DNA of 64,000 nucleotides from Pseudomonas citrullilanati (GTDB lineage Bacteria; Pseudomonadota; Gammaproteobacteria; Pseudomonadales; Pseudomonadaceae), in NCBI RefSeq assembly GCF_030580855.1, contig NZ_JAUQOP010000003.1, positions 1 through 64,000 on the forward strand, read 5' to 3'. Shown here piece by piece: positions 46,948-56,798 of this stretch. Numbering within the stretch: the stretch's first letter is position 1; each line of letters begins with the position of its first letter. A program made the position numbers and the translations under genes. A model generated the notes under the pieces. The model was not told where the DNA came from and did no database searches. It saw nothing but the letters and a program-made list of their open reading frames with translations.

Positions 46948-47358
46948 CCATTGGGTGGCGGACGCAATTCCCAAAACCACCCCAGCCCCCCTGTGGGAGC
47001 GGGCTTGCCCGCGAAGGCGTCCGGTCAGCCAACTTCATCGCCACTGACCCACCGCTTTCGCGAGCAGGCTCGCTCCCACAAGGGCAGTGGGTGGGCGGAC
47101 GCAATTCCCAAAATCACCTCAGCCCCCCTGTGGGAGCGGGCTTACCCGCGAAGGCGTCCGGCCAGCCAACATCATCGCCACTGACCCACCGCTTTCGCGA
47201 GCAAGCTCGCTCCCACAAGGCAATTCGGTGGCAGACGCAATTCCCAAAATTACCCCAGAACCACGGTGGGAGCGGGCCTGCCCGCGAAGGCGTCGGCACA
47301 GGCGACATCCATGCAAGCTGACCCACCGCTATCGCGAGCAGGCTCGCTCCCACAGGGG
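46948..47358. repeat. three-unit tandem REP-doublet array
   Basis: Units start near 46992, 47129 and 47265 with a period of about 136 bases. They are joined by a GGCGGACGCAATTCCCAAAA linker that is also present before the first unit. The array fills the 453-base gap between the secreted protein and the galactose dehydrogenase; no gene is supported in it. Confidence 0.92.
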
Positions 47359-47374
47359 GATGGGGGTTCGGTGG

Positions 47375-48301
47375 TCAATCGTAGAACGGCGCCACCAACC
47401 TCCGACTGCCGACAAAAAAGCTGTCCGCGACCAGCCGCAGCGGTTGCAGGTCCATGTCGCTGGCCTTGTCTGCGATCAACTGCTGGAAATGCCGGTACAC
47501 CGCCGCGTACTCGCCCTCTTCGGATACGGCCTGGCGCACGCCGTCGATGCTCAGCAGCGCACCGCCATTGTCCAGGCGCAGGACGCCCTCGGCGCAGCGA
47601 ATCTCGATGCCCCAGAGTTCGTCATGGCCATGGTCGAAATCGAACTCCGCACGAATATCGAGGTGGCGCGCGTCGGCCATCTTCAGGCTGGCGGCAATCG
47701 GTGACTGGCAGTTGTCCGGCACGCGCAACTCGGCGGATGCCACGAACAACGGCAATGGCAACAGATGGGTCGCAATGGACAAGGCATTGATGCCCGGGTC
47801 GAAGACCCCCAGGCCGCCGGGTTGCCAGATCCACGCCTGGCCGGGGTGCCACTTGCGCACGTCTTCCTTCCAGTCGATCTGCACGCTTTGCAGGGTACGG
47901 GTGGCCAGCCATTGGCGAGCGGCCTCGATGCCGGGGGCGTAACGCGAGTGCCAGGCGAACAGGCCGCTGACGCCCTGTTCACGGGTCTGCTGCACCAGCG
48001 CCATGGCTTCACCCAGGGTGGCGCAGGGGGGTTTTTCCACCAGGACATGCTTGCCCGCTGCGAGGGCCTCTTGCACCAGGGCGAAGCGCCCCTGGGGCGG
48101 CGTGCAGAAAGCGATCGCATCGACCTGCGGGCCGCTGGCGAGCAGTTCGCCCAGGGACCGGAAGTTCTCGACCCCGGCGCAAGGCTGCCCTTGCGTGGCG
48201 ACGGACACCAACTGGAATGCGGGGTTGGCGAGGATAGCGGGAACATGTTGATCCTGGGCAATCTTGCCGTAGCCCACCAGACCGAGACGAATCGGTTGCA
48301 T
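47375..48301 (-). CDS. gal: D-galactose 1-dehydrogenase
   Basis: The 308-residue Gfo/Idh/MocA-family enzyme has the Rossmann start RLGLVGYGKIAQDQHVPAI and the EKPPCATLGEA catalytic-lysine region (about 90-100). The sequence closely recalls the P. fluorescens D-galactose dehydrogenase, which oxidises galactose to the lactone with NAD. The ATG at 48301 has AGGAG six bases upstream; a GTG one codon earlier is less likely. It is followed by a REP array and preceded on the same strand by a DeoR-type regulator. Confidence 0.88.
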   Translation of the reverse strand: MQPIRLGLVGYGKIAQDQHVPAILANPAFQLVSVATQGQPCAGVENFRSLGELLASGPQVDAIAFCTPPQGRFALVQEALAAGKHVLVEKPPCATLGEAMALVQQTREQGVSGLFAWHSRYAPGIEAARQWLATRTLQSVQIDWKEDVRKWHPGQAWIWQPGGLGVFDPGINALSIATHLLPLPLFVASAELRVPDNCQSPIAASLKMADARHLDIRAEFDFDHGHDELWGIEIRCAEGVLRLDNGGALLSIDGVRQAVSEEGEYAAVYRHFQQLIADKASDMDLQPLRLVADSFFVGSRRLVAPFYD

Positions 48302-48395
48302 CACTGACTCCTGATTTTTTTGTACTTATGCCGGGGCAGCAAACTAGCCCTAATTACCGCGATGGACAATGGGGCCACCAGTGCTTCGGTAAAAC

Positions 48396-49184
48396 TCAGC
48401 GCTGGGCACCGGTCGCCGTCACCACGTTGGAAACCCGGCCGAAGAACGGGTCCAGCCGCTCACGCGGCGCGTCGTGCTCCACCACCAGGGCAGTCACCTC
48501 CTCGCAGGAGGCCACCTGGTAATGGGCGACGCTGGAGAGTTTTTCATTGGTGACGGCGGTCACCAACTGGCCGCTCGCCGCCGCCACCGCACGCTTGAAC
48601 TCAGCGTCATCCAGGCCGAACGCCGTGACACCGTTGTCCGGGTCAATGGCGCAGGCGCCGAGAAAGCACAGGTCGAAGCTGAACTGGCGCAACTGCTGCA
48701 CCGCCGTCACCCCGATCACGCCGCCGGCCACCGGGTTCACCCGCCCGCCCAGCAGGATGACCTCGGCACAAGGCAGCTTCATCAACTCCACCGCAATCAG
48801 CGGCGAATTGGTCGCGACGGTCAGTCGCAACCCTGGGTCGATGGCGCAGGCGATGGCCAGGTTGGTGGAGCCGGCGTCGATGAACACGTGTTGGCCCGCG
48901 CGCAGCAACGAAGCCGCGGCCTGGCCGAGGCTGCCCTTGCGCGCCGGATCCTGGCGCACACGCACGTCCATCGGCCTTTCGGCGGCGGGCAACACGATGG
49001 CACCGCCATAGACACGCTTGCACACCCCCGCTGCCGCCAATGCACCCAAGTCACGGCGTATGGAGTGTTCGGAAACATTGAATTCATTCGCCAGGTCAGC
49101 CGCGATCACCCGGCCGTAGCGGGCCAGGCGCTCGCTGATCAATTGCTGGCGCTCGCCGGGAAACGTTTCATGGGTGAATGTCAT
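48396..49184 (-). CDS. DeoR-family transcriptional repressor
   Basis: The 262-residue protein has a DeoR helix-turn-helix (about 10-60, ADLANEFNVSEHSIRRDLGAL) and a sugar-phosphate-sensing domain with FIDAGSTNLAIA and the later VVEHDAP region. It lies upstream of the galactose dehydrogenase on the same strand with a 91-base gap, so it may regulate that gene and itself. The ATG at 49184 gives the family start; the longer frame upstream crosses a terminator. Confidence 0.88.
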   Translation of the reverse strand: MTFTHETFPGERQQLISERLARYGRVIAADLANEFNVSEHSIRRDLGALAAAGVCKRVYGGAIVLPAAERPMDVRVRQDPARKGSLGQAAASLLRAGQHVFIDAGSTNLAIACAIDPGLRLTVATNSPLIAVELMKLPCAEVILLGGRVNPVAGGVIGVTAVQQLRQFSFDLCFLGACAIDPDNGVTAFGLDDAEFKRAVAAASGQLVTAVTNEKLSSVAHYQVASCEEVTALVVEHDAPRERLDPFFGRVSNVVTATGAQR

Positions 49185-49278
49185 GGCAATAAACCTGCAT
49201 AAACGAGCAACAATAATCACAAACGAGCAAAATATGCCGGTTGCCGCGCCAGGCGTCAAACCCGTCCTGGAAATAGCC

Positions 49279-49315
49279 AAAAAAAAAAGCCCCGCGACCG
49301 GATACGGTGCGGGGC
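49279..49315 (-). terminator. intrinsic terminator of the lipoprotein gene
   Basis: On the minus strand GCCCCGC-N13-GCGGGGC is followed by about ten T residues. It lies about 58 bases after the lipoprotein stop and is the clearest Rho-independent terminator in the window. Confidence 0.93.
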
Positions 49316-49372
49316 AAAGGGAATTGGTTGGTTGCGGCCAACCAAAGGAGCACGGTGAAGCGATTCGATGAG

Positions 49373-49714
49373 TCAGATGCAATCCTGGGCGGCGCGTTCG
49401 AAACTCGACGGCAGCAGGTTCGAGGCCAGCAGGTGGCGCTCGTAGATGAAGACCTTGCCGCCATTGCCGGCCTTGTAGGCTTCCAGCACGTTGTCCGCCG
49501 ACACCTTGCTCGGCACCACGATCCGGTAGCTGCGCTGGGTCTGGGAGACCGTCGGGTTCAACGAGCTGCCCTGCAATTTCGGCACGACGCACTCGGCGTA
49601 TTGGGCCGGTGTCTTGCTGGTCTGCAAGGTCAGGGTCGGGTCGTTCGGGGCGGTGGCGCACCCGGCGAGCAAGGACGCGGCAAACGCCATGGACAGGAGA
49701 AATAAACGGCGCAT
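49373..49714 (-). CDS. small lipoprotein
   Basis: The 113-residue protein has a lipoprotein signal peptide with lipobox LLAGC (Cys18) starting at ATG 49714 (MRRLFLLSMAF). The mature part is about 95 residues with two further Cys. I do not recognise a named family. It is monocistronic, ended by the strong terminator at 49279-49315, and divergent from a small cytoplasmic gene. Confidence 0.8.
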   Translation of the reverse strand: MRRLFLLSMAFAASLLAGCATAPNDPTLTLQTSKTPAQYAECVVPKLQGSSLNPTVSQTQRSYRIVVPSKVSADNVLEAYKAGNGGKVFIYERHLLASNLLPSSFERAAQDCI

Positions 49715-49810
49715 CGGGGTAATCCTGGAAATAAAAAGTGGACGGCGTGTTCGATGGCGCTGATTTTCCAAGGATTGTCGGTAAAGCAGAACTTGCGTTT
49801 CGTGATGGTC

Positions 49811-49831
49811 ACTATTACTTCTAACAATAGT
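49811..49831. promoter_or_regulatory. AT-rich inverted repeat
   Basis: ACTATT (49811-49816) and AATAGT (49826-49831) form a 6-bp inverted repeat with a nine-base spacer in the 180-base divergent region. It is a possible operator for either neighbour. Confidence 0.3.
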
Positions 49832-49894
49832 TGCGCGCTGCGCCGCCCCCTAAGCACCGAACGACACGGGAGAAAAGACCGATGAGGGCCGTCC

Positions 49895-50131
49895 ATGAGA
49901 ACGTTTGACCTGATCCGCGACGCTGTGCTGCCAGATTTCCGGGACCGGGTGAGCGACTACCTGGTCCAGTACGAGACGATACTGCTGGACAAAGATCCGG
50001 CCGACCCGGAGTTGGTGCGTGCCACCGCCCACCAGTTGCGTGGTTATTTGCGCGGGTTGAACACCACACGGGTGCTGGGCATGGCGGACTGGGAGGAACT
50101 GGACCGGCGAGTGGTGAACACCTGGCTGTAG
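49895..50131 (+). CDS. small hypothetical protein
   Basis: The 78-residue, mostly helical, charged protein has no membrane segment or Cys. GAGGG lies eight bases before the ATG. It is convergent with the next gene (17-base gap). I do not recognise it. Confidence 0.6.
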   Translation: MRTFDLIRDAVLPDFRDRVSDYLVQYETILLDKDPADPELVRATAHQLRGYLRGLNTTRVLGMADWEELDRRVVNTWL

Positions 50132-50147
50132 CGCCCGCCACCCGCCC

Positions 50148-51056
50148 TCAGTTTTCGCCTGGGGTCGAAGACTGCGGCGTGGTGCCGCTGGCCTGCGCCT
50201 TCGTCAGTAATCGCTGCACCCAGCCAGCATCCTCGTCGTCGATCACCGCGTAGCGGCTCGGCGCGAAGAACTGCCAGTGATGCGCGGCCTCGGCCAGGCG
50301 CTTGAGCTCATCGGCAGCCAGCCAGTACGCCGTGTCCAGCAACGGGATCGGCGCGCCACTGAAGCGTCGACCCAGGCACAGCTGGGTGCCCGGGGCAAAG
50401 GCGAGCGCCACCTGCTGGCACGGCTGCATCTGTCGGTCGGGCGCCGGCTTTGCCCCGACCTTGCCATAGCTGAAGTGACCGGGGTACTGCTCCTTGAGCA
50501 CTAGCCAGTGACCGGCTTCGGTCCGGGCCACGACCCATTGCACGACACCGCTGTCCTGCACACATTCGAGCTTGCCGTCGGTCCATTGCATCAGCGTATT
50601 GCAGTCCGGGTCGTAGTCGTTGGACCACAGGCTGATAGCGCAGACCAGGGTGTGCCGCTCGAGCTCGACCATCCCTCGATCCGGCATGGACTGCCAGTAG
50701 CGCCGGGTGGGATCGCGGCTGTCACGCCAGAAGTTGCGCAGTGCCCAGGCCGCCGTGAAAAGCCCTGCGGCAAACGCGAGCCGACCAGACCACTGGTCGA
50801 TAGCCCGGTCGATGTCCAGCCCGGGGGCCAGCAGCGACTGACAGAGCCACAGGCCGAGCAACAACGCCGCCCCCGCCATCACTGGGCCAAGGCACAGCGG
50901 GGCCGTCAACACCTCGAACCAGCTGAAGCGATGCACGCTCGCCTGCTCACGCGCCCGCGCCTGTTCCTGGGGGAGCATCGGCGCCTGCTCCCGTGGTCCA
51001 AGCCCCGGGTCAGGGGTCTGGAAGCGCTTGTACAGGGTGTAAGGGTTATCCGTCAT
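50148..51056 (-). CDS. hypothetical membrane protein
   Basis: The 302-residue protein has a hydrophilic N-terminus, two transmembrane helices (about 50-75 and 85-105) and a C-terminal soluble domain of about 190 residues. ATG 51056 (MTDNPYTLYKRF) was preferred to an upstream ATG at 51080. Similar proteins occur near type VI secretion effectors or as orphan membrane proteins, but no such context exists here. Function is unknown. Confidence 0.75.
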   Translation of the reverse strand: MTDNPYTLYKRFQTPDPGLGPREQAPMLPQEQARAREQASVHRFSWFEVLTAPLCLGPVMAGAALLLGLWLCQSLLAPGLDIDRAIDQWSGRLAFAAGLFTAAWALRNFWRDSRDPTRRYWQSMPDRGMVELERHTLVCAISLWSNDYDPDCNTLMQWTDGKLECVQDSGVVQWVVARTEAGHWLVLKEQYPGHFSYGKVGAKPAPDRQMQPCQQVALAFAPGTQLCLGRRFSGAPIPLLDTAYWLAADELKRLAEAAHHWQFFAPSRYAVIDDEDAGWVQRLLTKAQASGTTPQSSTPGEN

Positions 51057-51239
51057 GGATCGGGTCACGCTCTCGGGCATCGTCGGCCGCCAGCTTACAG
51101 GTCAAACTTCGCGACGGGGATAAGGACCCGCTGACAGCCCAGCCCTGACTTCTCCCCAGGCCAGGCGGTAACGCGTAGTATCCCTATGGCCCAGCCCAAC
51201 GGACTGCCCATCCGCCCTACAGGGACACCCTGATCGACC

Positions 51240-52394
51240 ATGCACATCGAACCGTTCTCCATCGATTTCCCCGACAGCGCCCTCGACGACCTGCGGTATC
51301 GATTGCGCAACACCCGCCTGGCCGAGCCCCTGCCCGATCAAGGTTGGCGCGAAGGCATGGACATGGACGTGCTTCGCGGCCTGATCGAGCATTGGTCGAC
51401 CGCGTTCGATTGGCGCGCCCGGGAAGCGGAGCTCAACCGCCTGCCGCAGTTCGTCGCCGAGATCGAGGGCCAACGGGTCCATTTCATCTATCAGCGGGGT
51501 GTCGGACCGGATCCCATGCCGCTGGTCCTTACCCATGGCTGGCCCGGATCGTTCATCGAGATGCAGCGCATCATCGCCCTGTTGGCGGACCCGGCCAGCC
51601 ACGGCGGCGATCCGGCCGATGCGTTCCACGTCGTGGTGCCCTCGTTGCCTGGCTACACCTTTTCCGCGCCGTTCCAACAAGCGGGCAAAGGGCCTTATGA
51701 GGTCGCCGGACTATGGCGAACACTCATGAATGGATTGGGCCATGAGCGCTTCGGTGCGCAAGGCGGGGACTTGGGCGCCGGCGTATCGACCTGGCTGGGC
51801 CTGCGCTTTCCTGATCAGGTCACCGGCATTCACCTCAACTACATCCCCGGATCCTATCGCCCTCCCCTGGACGAAACCGCTGCGCCCCAGACGGAAGAGG
51901 AAAGCCTTTTCCTGCAACGCGCCGCACAATTTGGCGAGGCCGAAGGCGCCTATGCGCACATCCAACGCACCAAGCCGCAGAGCCTGGCGGTGGGCCTGAA
52001 TGATTCACCGGCCGGGCTGCTGGCGTGGATGGGCGAAAAGGTCCTGGCGTGGTGCGACACCGGCGCCGACCACCGTCCCGCCATCGAGCGTGAATGGCTG
52101 CTGACCAATGCGACGCTTTACTGGCTGACAAACTGTATCGGCTCGTCGTTTCGCCCGTATGTGGAGGGCAGCCAGCGCCCGCTGCTGTTCAACAGCGGTG
52201 AACGGGTCACGCCCCCGGTCGGGGTCGCGGTGTTTCCCAAGGAACTGCCCATGCCGCCACGAAGCTGGGTGCAGCGTGGCTACAACGTGACCCACTGGAG
52301 CGCGATGCCCCGGGGCGGTCACTTTGCCGCCCTGGAACAACCGCAGTTGCTGGCACAGGACATCAGGGCGTTCTTTCGAACGTTGCGCCAGTGA
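51240..52394 (+). CDS. cytoplasmic epoxide hydrolase (EHN-type alpha/beta hydrolase)
   Basis: The 384-residue protein has an N-terminal epoxide-hydrolase lid domain (about 1-110) and an alpha/beta-hydrolase core. The oxyanion motif is HGWPGS, the nucleophile is Asp177 in QGGDLGA, and the catalytic His361 is in GGHFAALEQP. It opens epoxides to diols; the substrate is unknown. It is convergent with a second, exported epoxide hydrolase sharing the same fold. Confidence 0.9.
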   Translation: MHIEPFSIDFPDSALDDLRYRLRNTRLAEPLPDQGWREGMDMDVLRGLIEHWSTAFDWRAREAELNRLPQFVAEIEGQRVHFIYQRGVGPDPMPLVLTHGWPGSFIEMQRIIALLADPASHGGDPADAFHVVVPSLPGYTFSAPFQQAGKGPYEVAGLWRTLMNGLGHERFGAQGGDLGAGVSTWLGLRFPDQVTGIHLNYIPGSYRPPLDETAAPQTEEESLFLQRAAQFGEAEGAYAHIQRTKPQSLAVGLNDSPAGLLAWMGEKVLAWCDTGADHRPAIEREWLLTNATLYWLTNCIGSSFRPYVEGSQRPLLFNSGERVTPPVGVAVFPKELPMPPRSWVQRGYNVTHWSAMPRGGHFAALEQPQLLAQDIRAFFRTLRQ

Positions 52395-52427
52395 TCGTTG
52401 CGCCTCGCGGGAACCATCACTGGCGCA
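52384..52427. terminator. 12-bp hairpin between two convergent epoxide hydrolase genes
   Basis: TGCGCCAGTGAT (52384-52395) and ATCACTGGCGCA (52416-52427) are perfectly complementary around a 20-base loop, overlapping the stop of the left gene. It fits a bidirectional terminator, although there is no U-run. Confidence 0.6.
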
Positions 52428-52437
52428 CCGCCCGGGG

Positions 52438-53772
52438 TTACTGCGTCGATGTGCGCAGCGGCCGGAACGCTTCGCGCAACTCCTCGCTGAACAACCGAGG
52501 CTGTTCCCAGGCAGCGAAATGACCGCCCTTGGCGACCTCGTTGAAGTAGGACAGCGATGGATAGGCACGCTGGGCCCAGGTCTTCGGTGCGCGGTAGATC
52601 TCCTGCGGGAACACGGTGATCGCCACCGGGACCTTGATGTCCGTGGTCTTCTGCGCGGCGGCGCTGAAGTTATTGTTGTTGTTCTCCCAGTAGAACCGCG
52701 AAGACGAGGCGCCGCTGTCGGTCAACCAATACAAGCTGATGTCGTCGAGCATTTCATCGCGGCTGAGCACCCTTTCAGGCTGACCGGCACTGTCGGTCCA
52801 GGCCGCGAACTTCTCGTACATCCAGGCCGCCGTCCCGGTGGGTGAGTCGGCCAGCAGGTAGCCGATGGTCTGCGGCCGGGTCACCATCATCGCGCCGTAG
52901 GCGGCATTGCGACCGAAGAACGTGCTCAGTGAGCGGTAGGCGGTGCGTTCCGGTTCGCTCAGCCCGGCCGGGGCCGGATCGCCGCTGTTGATCGGCTTGA
53001 CCAACTCCGGTGGCACGGTGGCCGGCATGTTCAGGTGGATCCCCAGCAATCCGGGCGGCGCCAGGCGCCCCAGTGCGTCGGAAATCACCGAGCCGTGATC
53101 GCCCCCCTGGGACACGTAGTGGCTGTAGCCCAACCGCTTCATCAGCACATCCCAGGCCTTCGCCACCCGATCCGGCCCCCAGCCCAGTTCGGTCGGCTTG
53201 CCGGAAAAGCCATGGCCGGGAATCGACGGTATCACCACATCGAAGGCATCTTCGGCGCGACCGCCATAGGCGGTCGGATCGGTCAGCGGGCCGATGGCCT
53301 TGAGGAACTCGAACTGCGAACCTGGCCAGCCATGGGTGAGGATCAGCGGCATCGCATTGGGATGGCGCGAGCGCACGTGGATGAACTGGATGTCGACGCC
53401 ATCGATGGTGGTGACGAACTCCGGCAACGCGTTGAGCCTGGCCTCGGCCTTGCGCCAGTCGTAGCCGTCGCCCCAGTACTTGACCAGTGCCTGCACCTGG
53501 GCCAGTTGCACGCCCTGGGTGGTGTCGGTGACGGTTTCCTTGTCCGGCCAGCGCGTGGCGGCAATGCGTTGGCGCAGCTCGGTCAACTTGGCTTCATCGA
53601 CATGGATACGGTAAGGGCGGACGGCCTCCGACCCGGCCTGCTCGGTGTTGGCGCCGGGGCCCTGTGCGGCTGTCGCGTCGGCGCTGGCGGCGAGCAAGGC
53701 AAGGCCGAGCGCACTGAGGGCGCCGGCCGTCACCCGGTAGCGCTGCCAGTTGAAAATGAAGGGGGCAAGCAT
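52438..53772 (-). CDS. exported epoxide hydrolase (EHN-type)
   Basis: The 444-residue protein has a signal peptide (about 1-36, ATA-AQGPG) in front of the same lid-plus-hydrolase architecture as its neighbour. It has HGWPGS, a QGGDHGS nucleophile elbow and GGHFAAWEQP. It should act in the periplasm or outside the cell. AAAGGAG is ideally placed before ATG 53772. The two genes are related but diverged, so they are old paralogues or independent arrivals. Confidence 0.9.
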   Translation of the reverse strand: MLAPFIFNWQRYRVTAGALSALGLALLAASADATAAQGPGANTEQAGSEAVRPYRIHVDEAKLTELRQRIAATRWPDKETVTDTTQGVQLAQVQALVKYWGDGYDWRKAEARLNALPEFVTTIDGVDIQFIHVRSRHPNAMPLILTHGWPGSQFEFLKAIGPLTDPTAYGGRAEDAFDVVIPSIPGHGFSGKPTELGWGPDRVAKAWDVLMKRLGYSHYVSQGGDHGSVISDALGRLAPPGLLGIHLNMPATVPPELVKPINSGDPAPAGLSEPERTAYRSLSTFFGRNAAYGAMMVTRPQTIGYLLADSPTGTAAWMYEKFAAWTDSAGQPERVLSRDEMLDDISLYWLTDSGASSSRFYWENNNNNFSAAAQKTTDIKVPVAITVFPQEIYRAPKTWAQRAYPSLSYFNEVAKGGHFAAWEQPRLFSEELREAFRPLRTSTQ

Positions 53773-53872
53773 GATGAATCTCCTTTCAAGTGGTCGGCTC
53801 AAGCACGCCCGAGCAAACCGGCGCGATGTCCCGCGGGGGGTTCCAGCCGGGTGCGGTGGGCCTGATGCCGAT

Positions 53873-53892
53873 GAGACGGCACCTGCCGTCTC
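53873..53892. promoter_or_regulatory. short hairpin upstream of the exported epoxide hydrolase
   Basis: GAGACGGC-acct-GCCGTCTC forms an 8-bp perfect palindrome about 100 bases upstream of the gene start. It suits an operator or a leader hairpin. Confidence 0.4.
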
Positions 53893-54036
53893 GACGCAGG
53901 TCATTTAAGGCTTGGCGGGTATCCCGGATGTGTCACCAACGGGCGGCAACGCAACAGTTCGTATCGGCGTGGGGGCTGGATACACGGGGATACATCGGTA
54001 AAGGGGAGGTTTGTATCTCGGCGGGCAGTGGGCGGC

Positions 54037-54107
54037 CTTCGCGAGCAGGCTCGCTCCCACAGGGATGGGCGTGGTGGATCCGGTGGGAGCGAGCCTGCTC
54101 GCGATGG
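54037..54107. repeat. REP doublet, opposite arrangement
   Basis: GCGAGCAGGCTCGCTCCCAC precedes GTGGGAGCGAGCCTGCTCGC, so the palindromes point away from each other compared with most doublets here. It lies in the 346-base gap between the epoxide hydrolase promoter and the xylR stop, which holds no gene. Confidence 0.88.
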
Positions 54108-54118
54108 CGGCAGGACGC

Positions 54119-55300
54119 TCACACCGCCGCTTGAGCCTGCTGATACTCCCGGGGCGTACAGCCGAATTCACGCCGGAACACGGTGTGCAGGTACTGCGCC
54201 GACTTGAAGCCGCAATTCTGGGCAATGTCGGCAATCGGCGAATCGGTGTTTTCCAGGCCGCTGGCGGCCGCGGCGAGCTTGAAGCGCAGGATCTCGTCAT
54301 GAACGCTGCAACCGCGCACCTTGCGAAAATGTGATTCCAGGGATGAGCGCGACACGCCGACATAAGCCGCCACCTGGGCGGTCTTGATGCCCTGGCAGGC
54401 GTATTGGCGAATGAACAGCAGCGCCTGCATGACGTAGGGATTGCCCAGCGGCTGGTGCAGGCTGGAGACCTGCACGTTGATCGCATCCGGCGGGACCAGG
54501 ATCTGCGTGCCGCTGGACGGCATGCCGTGGAGCATCTGGTGAAGCAGGCGCGCGGCGGTCCGGCCCATGGTTTCGGTGCCCTGGATCACCGAGCTCAATG
54601 GCACCCGGGTCAGGCTGCGGGTCAGCGGGTCGTTGTCGATGCCGATCAACGCGACCTGTTCGGGGACGGCGATCCCGGCGGTCAGGCAGGCTTGCAGCAG
54701 TTGCCGGGCGCGCGCGTCGCTGACGGCGATGATGCCGATGGGTTTGGGCAGGCTTTGCAGCCAGGCGATCTGCTGTTCGACGGCACTGTCCCAGAGCGGC
54801 GCGCTGGTGCCCATGCCGCGATAGATCTCGACGGGCAAGCCATCGCGCTGCACCAGCCGGCGGAAGGCTTTTTCCCGCTCCTGGGCCCAGCGATTGGCCT
54901 GCGACTCGGGCAGGCTGAAACAGGCAAAGCGCGTCAGCCCCGCCTCGATCAAGTGCCCATAGGCCAACGCCATCAACGCATCGTTATCGGTGGCGACATA
55001 GGGAATGCCCTTCGGATAGGCCCGCGCATCCTGGTAGGAACCGCCCACCGCCACCACGGGCAGCTTGATCCCGGCCAGCGCCTCGCCGATCAACGGGTCG
55101 TCGAAGTCGGCGATGATGCCGTCGCCCTGCCAGCGCTCGATGCCTTTCAGGCGACAGAGGAAGTCCTCTTCGAGGAACAGGTCCCAGGAGGCACGGGTGC
55201 TGCTCAGGTAATTGCCGATGCCGCTGATGATGCCGCGGTCGTAGATCTTGCTGCCGTTGAACAACAGGGCGATGCGGTGAACGGGCGGGACGGTTTTCAT
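54119..55300 (-). CDS. xylR: XylR, AraC-type activator of xylose genes (XutR)
   Basis: The 393-residue protein has a LacI-like periplasmic-binding-protein sensor domain (about 9-275, [20 protein letters not shown]) and a C-terminal AraC DNA-binding domain with two helix-turn-helix units (about 285-390, [20 protein letters not shown]). It senses xylose and activates the divergent xylA operon. In P. fluorescens the homologue is called XutR. ATG 55300 is the family start. Confidence 0.93.
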   Translation of the reverse strand: MKTVPPVHRIALLFNGSKIYDRGIISGIGNYLSSTRASWDLFLEEDFLCRLKGIERWQGDGIIADFDDPLIGEALAGIKLPVVAVGGSYQDARAYPKGIPYVATDNDALMALAYGHLIEAGLTRFACFSLPESQANRWAQEREKAFRRLVQRDGLPVEIYRGMGTSAPLWDSAVEQQIAWLQSLPKPIGIIAVSDARARQLLQACLTAGIAVPEQVALIGIDNDPLTRSLTRVPLSSVIQGTETMGRTAARLLHQMLHGMPSSGTQILVPPDAINVQVSSLHQPLGNPYVMQALLFIRQYACQGIKTAQVAAYVGVSRSSLESHFRKVRGCSVHDEILRFKLAAAASGLENTDSPIADIAQNCGFKSAQYLHTVFRREFGCTPREYQQAQAAV

Positions 55301-55358
55301 TGTTTTTACCCTTGGCCGATGGACACAGACTAGGCCGGCCAAGGCCCAAGCTCAATAC

Positions 55359-55393
55359 AAAATCGAACGGGCCGTTGGTGATTTTCATAATCA
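55359..55393. promoter_or_regulatory. candidate XylR/XutR operator
   Basis: AAAATC (55359-55364) is inverted as GATTTT (55380-55385). TGATT-ttcat-AATCA (55379-55393) is an adjacent perfect inverted repeat. They lie in the 152-base xylR-xylA divergent region, 60-95 bases before the xylA ATG. Confidence 0.45.
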
Positions 55394-55452
55394 GCAGGCC
55401 CGGGAGCGGCGCTAGTATCGAGACACCGCCAAGAATAAAAAGGACATTGCAC

Positions 55453-56769
55453 ATGCCGTACTTCCCCGGTGTCGACAAGATTCGCTACGAGGGCACCGCC
55501 AGTGGCGCACCCCTTGCCTTCCGCCATTACGACGCCGACAAGGTCATCCTCGGCAAACCCATGCGCGAACACCTGCGCATGGCGGTCTGCTACTGGCATT
55601 CCTTCGTCTGGCCGGGGTCCGACGTGTTCGGTGCCGGTACCTTCAAGCGCCCCTGGCAGCGCGCCGGCGACCCGATGGAACTGGCCATCGGCAAGGCCGA
55701 AGCCGCCTTCGAGTTCTTCAGCAAGCTGGGCATCGACTACTACTGCTTCCACGACACCGATGTCGCGCCGGAAGGCCAGTCGCTGCGCGACTACCGCAAC
55801 CATTTCGCGCAGATGGTCGATCACCTGGAACGGCACCAGGAACAGACCGGGATCAAGCTGCTGTGGGGCACCGCCAACTGCTTCAGCAACCCCCGCTTTG
55901 CCGCCGGCGCGGCGAGCAACCCGGACCCGGAAGTCTTCGCCTGCGCCGCCGCCCAGGTGTTCAGCGCGATGAACGCGACCCTGCGACTCAAGGGCGCCAA
56001 CTATGTGCTGTGGGGCGGCCGTGAAGGCTACGAAACCCTGCTCAACACCGACCTCAAGCGCGAGCGCGAGCAACTCGGCCGCTTCATGCGCATGGTGGTC
56101 GAGCACAAGCACAGGATCGGCTTCAAGGGCGACCTGCTGATCGAACCCAAGCCCCAGGAGCCGACCAAGCACCAATACGACTATGACACCGCCACAGTGT
56201 TCGGCTTCCTGCAGCAGTTCGGCCTGGAGCGCGAGATCAAGGTCAACATCGAGGCCAACCACGCGACCCTGGCCGGGCACAGCTTCCACCACGAGATCGC
56301 CACCGCGACATCCCTGGGGATCTTCGGCAGCATCGATGCCAACCGGGGCGACCCGCAGAACGGCTGGGACACCGACCAGTTCCCCAACAGCGTCGAGGAA
56401 ATGACCCTGGCCACCTATGAGATCCTCAAGGCCGGTGGCTTCACCCATGGCGGGTTCAACTTCGACTCCAAGGTCCGACGCCAGAGCGTGGACGATATCG
56501 ACCTGTTCCACGGCCATGTCGCGGCCATGGACGTGCTAGCGCTGGCCCTGGAGCGCGCCGCCGCCATGGTCCAGGACGACCAGTTGCAACAGTTCAAGGA
56601 CCAACGCTACGCCGGCTGGCAACAGCCATTCGGCCAGGCCGTGCTGGCGGGCGAATACAGCCTCGCGGCCCTGGCCGAGCATGCCTTCGCCAACGGCCTG
56701 GACCCGCAGGCGGTCAGCGGCCGGCAGGAGATGCTGGAAAACGTCGTCAACCGGTTCATCTATCCCTGA
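55453..56769 (+). CDS. xylA: xylose isomerase
   Basis: The 438-residue TIM-barrel enzyme interconverts D-xylose and D-xylulose. Active-site segments are clear: [44 protein letters not shown] and DTDQFP. Length matches E. coli XylA (440). AAAAGGAC precedes the ATG. It leads the xylA-F-G-H operon; no xylulokinase follows. Confidence 0.97.
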   Translation: MPYFPGVDKIRYEGTASGAPLAFRHYDADKVILGKPMREHLRMAVCYWHSFVWPGSDVFGAGTFKRPWQRAGDPMELAIGKAEAAFEFFSKLGIDYYCFHDTDVAPEGQSLRDYRNHFAQMVDHLERHQEQTGIKLLWGTANCFSNPRFAAGAASNPDPEVFACAAAQVFSAMNATLRLKGANYVLWGGREGYETLLNTDLKREREQLGRFMRMVVEHKHRIGFKGDLLIEPKPQEPTKHQYDYDTATVFGFLQQFGLEREIKVNIEANHATLAGHSFHHEIATATSLGIFGSIDANRGDPQNGWDTDQFPNSVEEMTLATYEILKAGGFTHGGFNFDSKVRRQSVDDIDLFHGHVAAMDVLALALERAAAMVQDDQLQQFKDQRYAGWQQPFGQAVLAGEYSLAALAEHAFANGLDPQAVSGRQEMLENVVNRFIYP

Positions 56770-56798
56770 CAACGGTGGTGAGGGCGCCGGTTTGCGCG

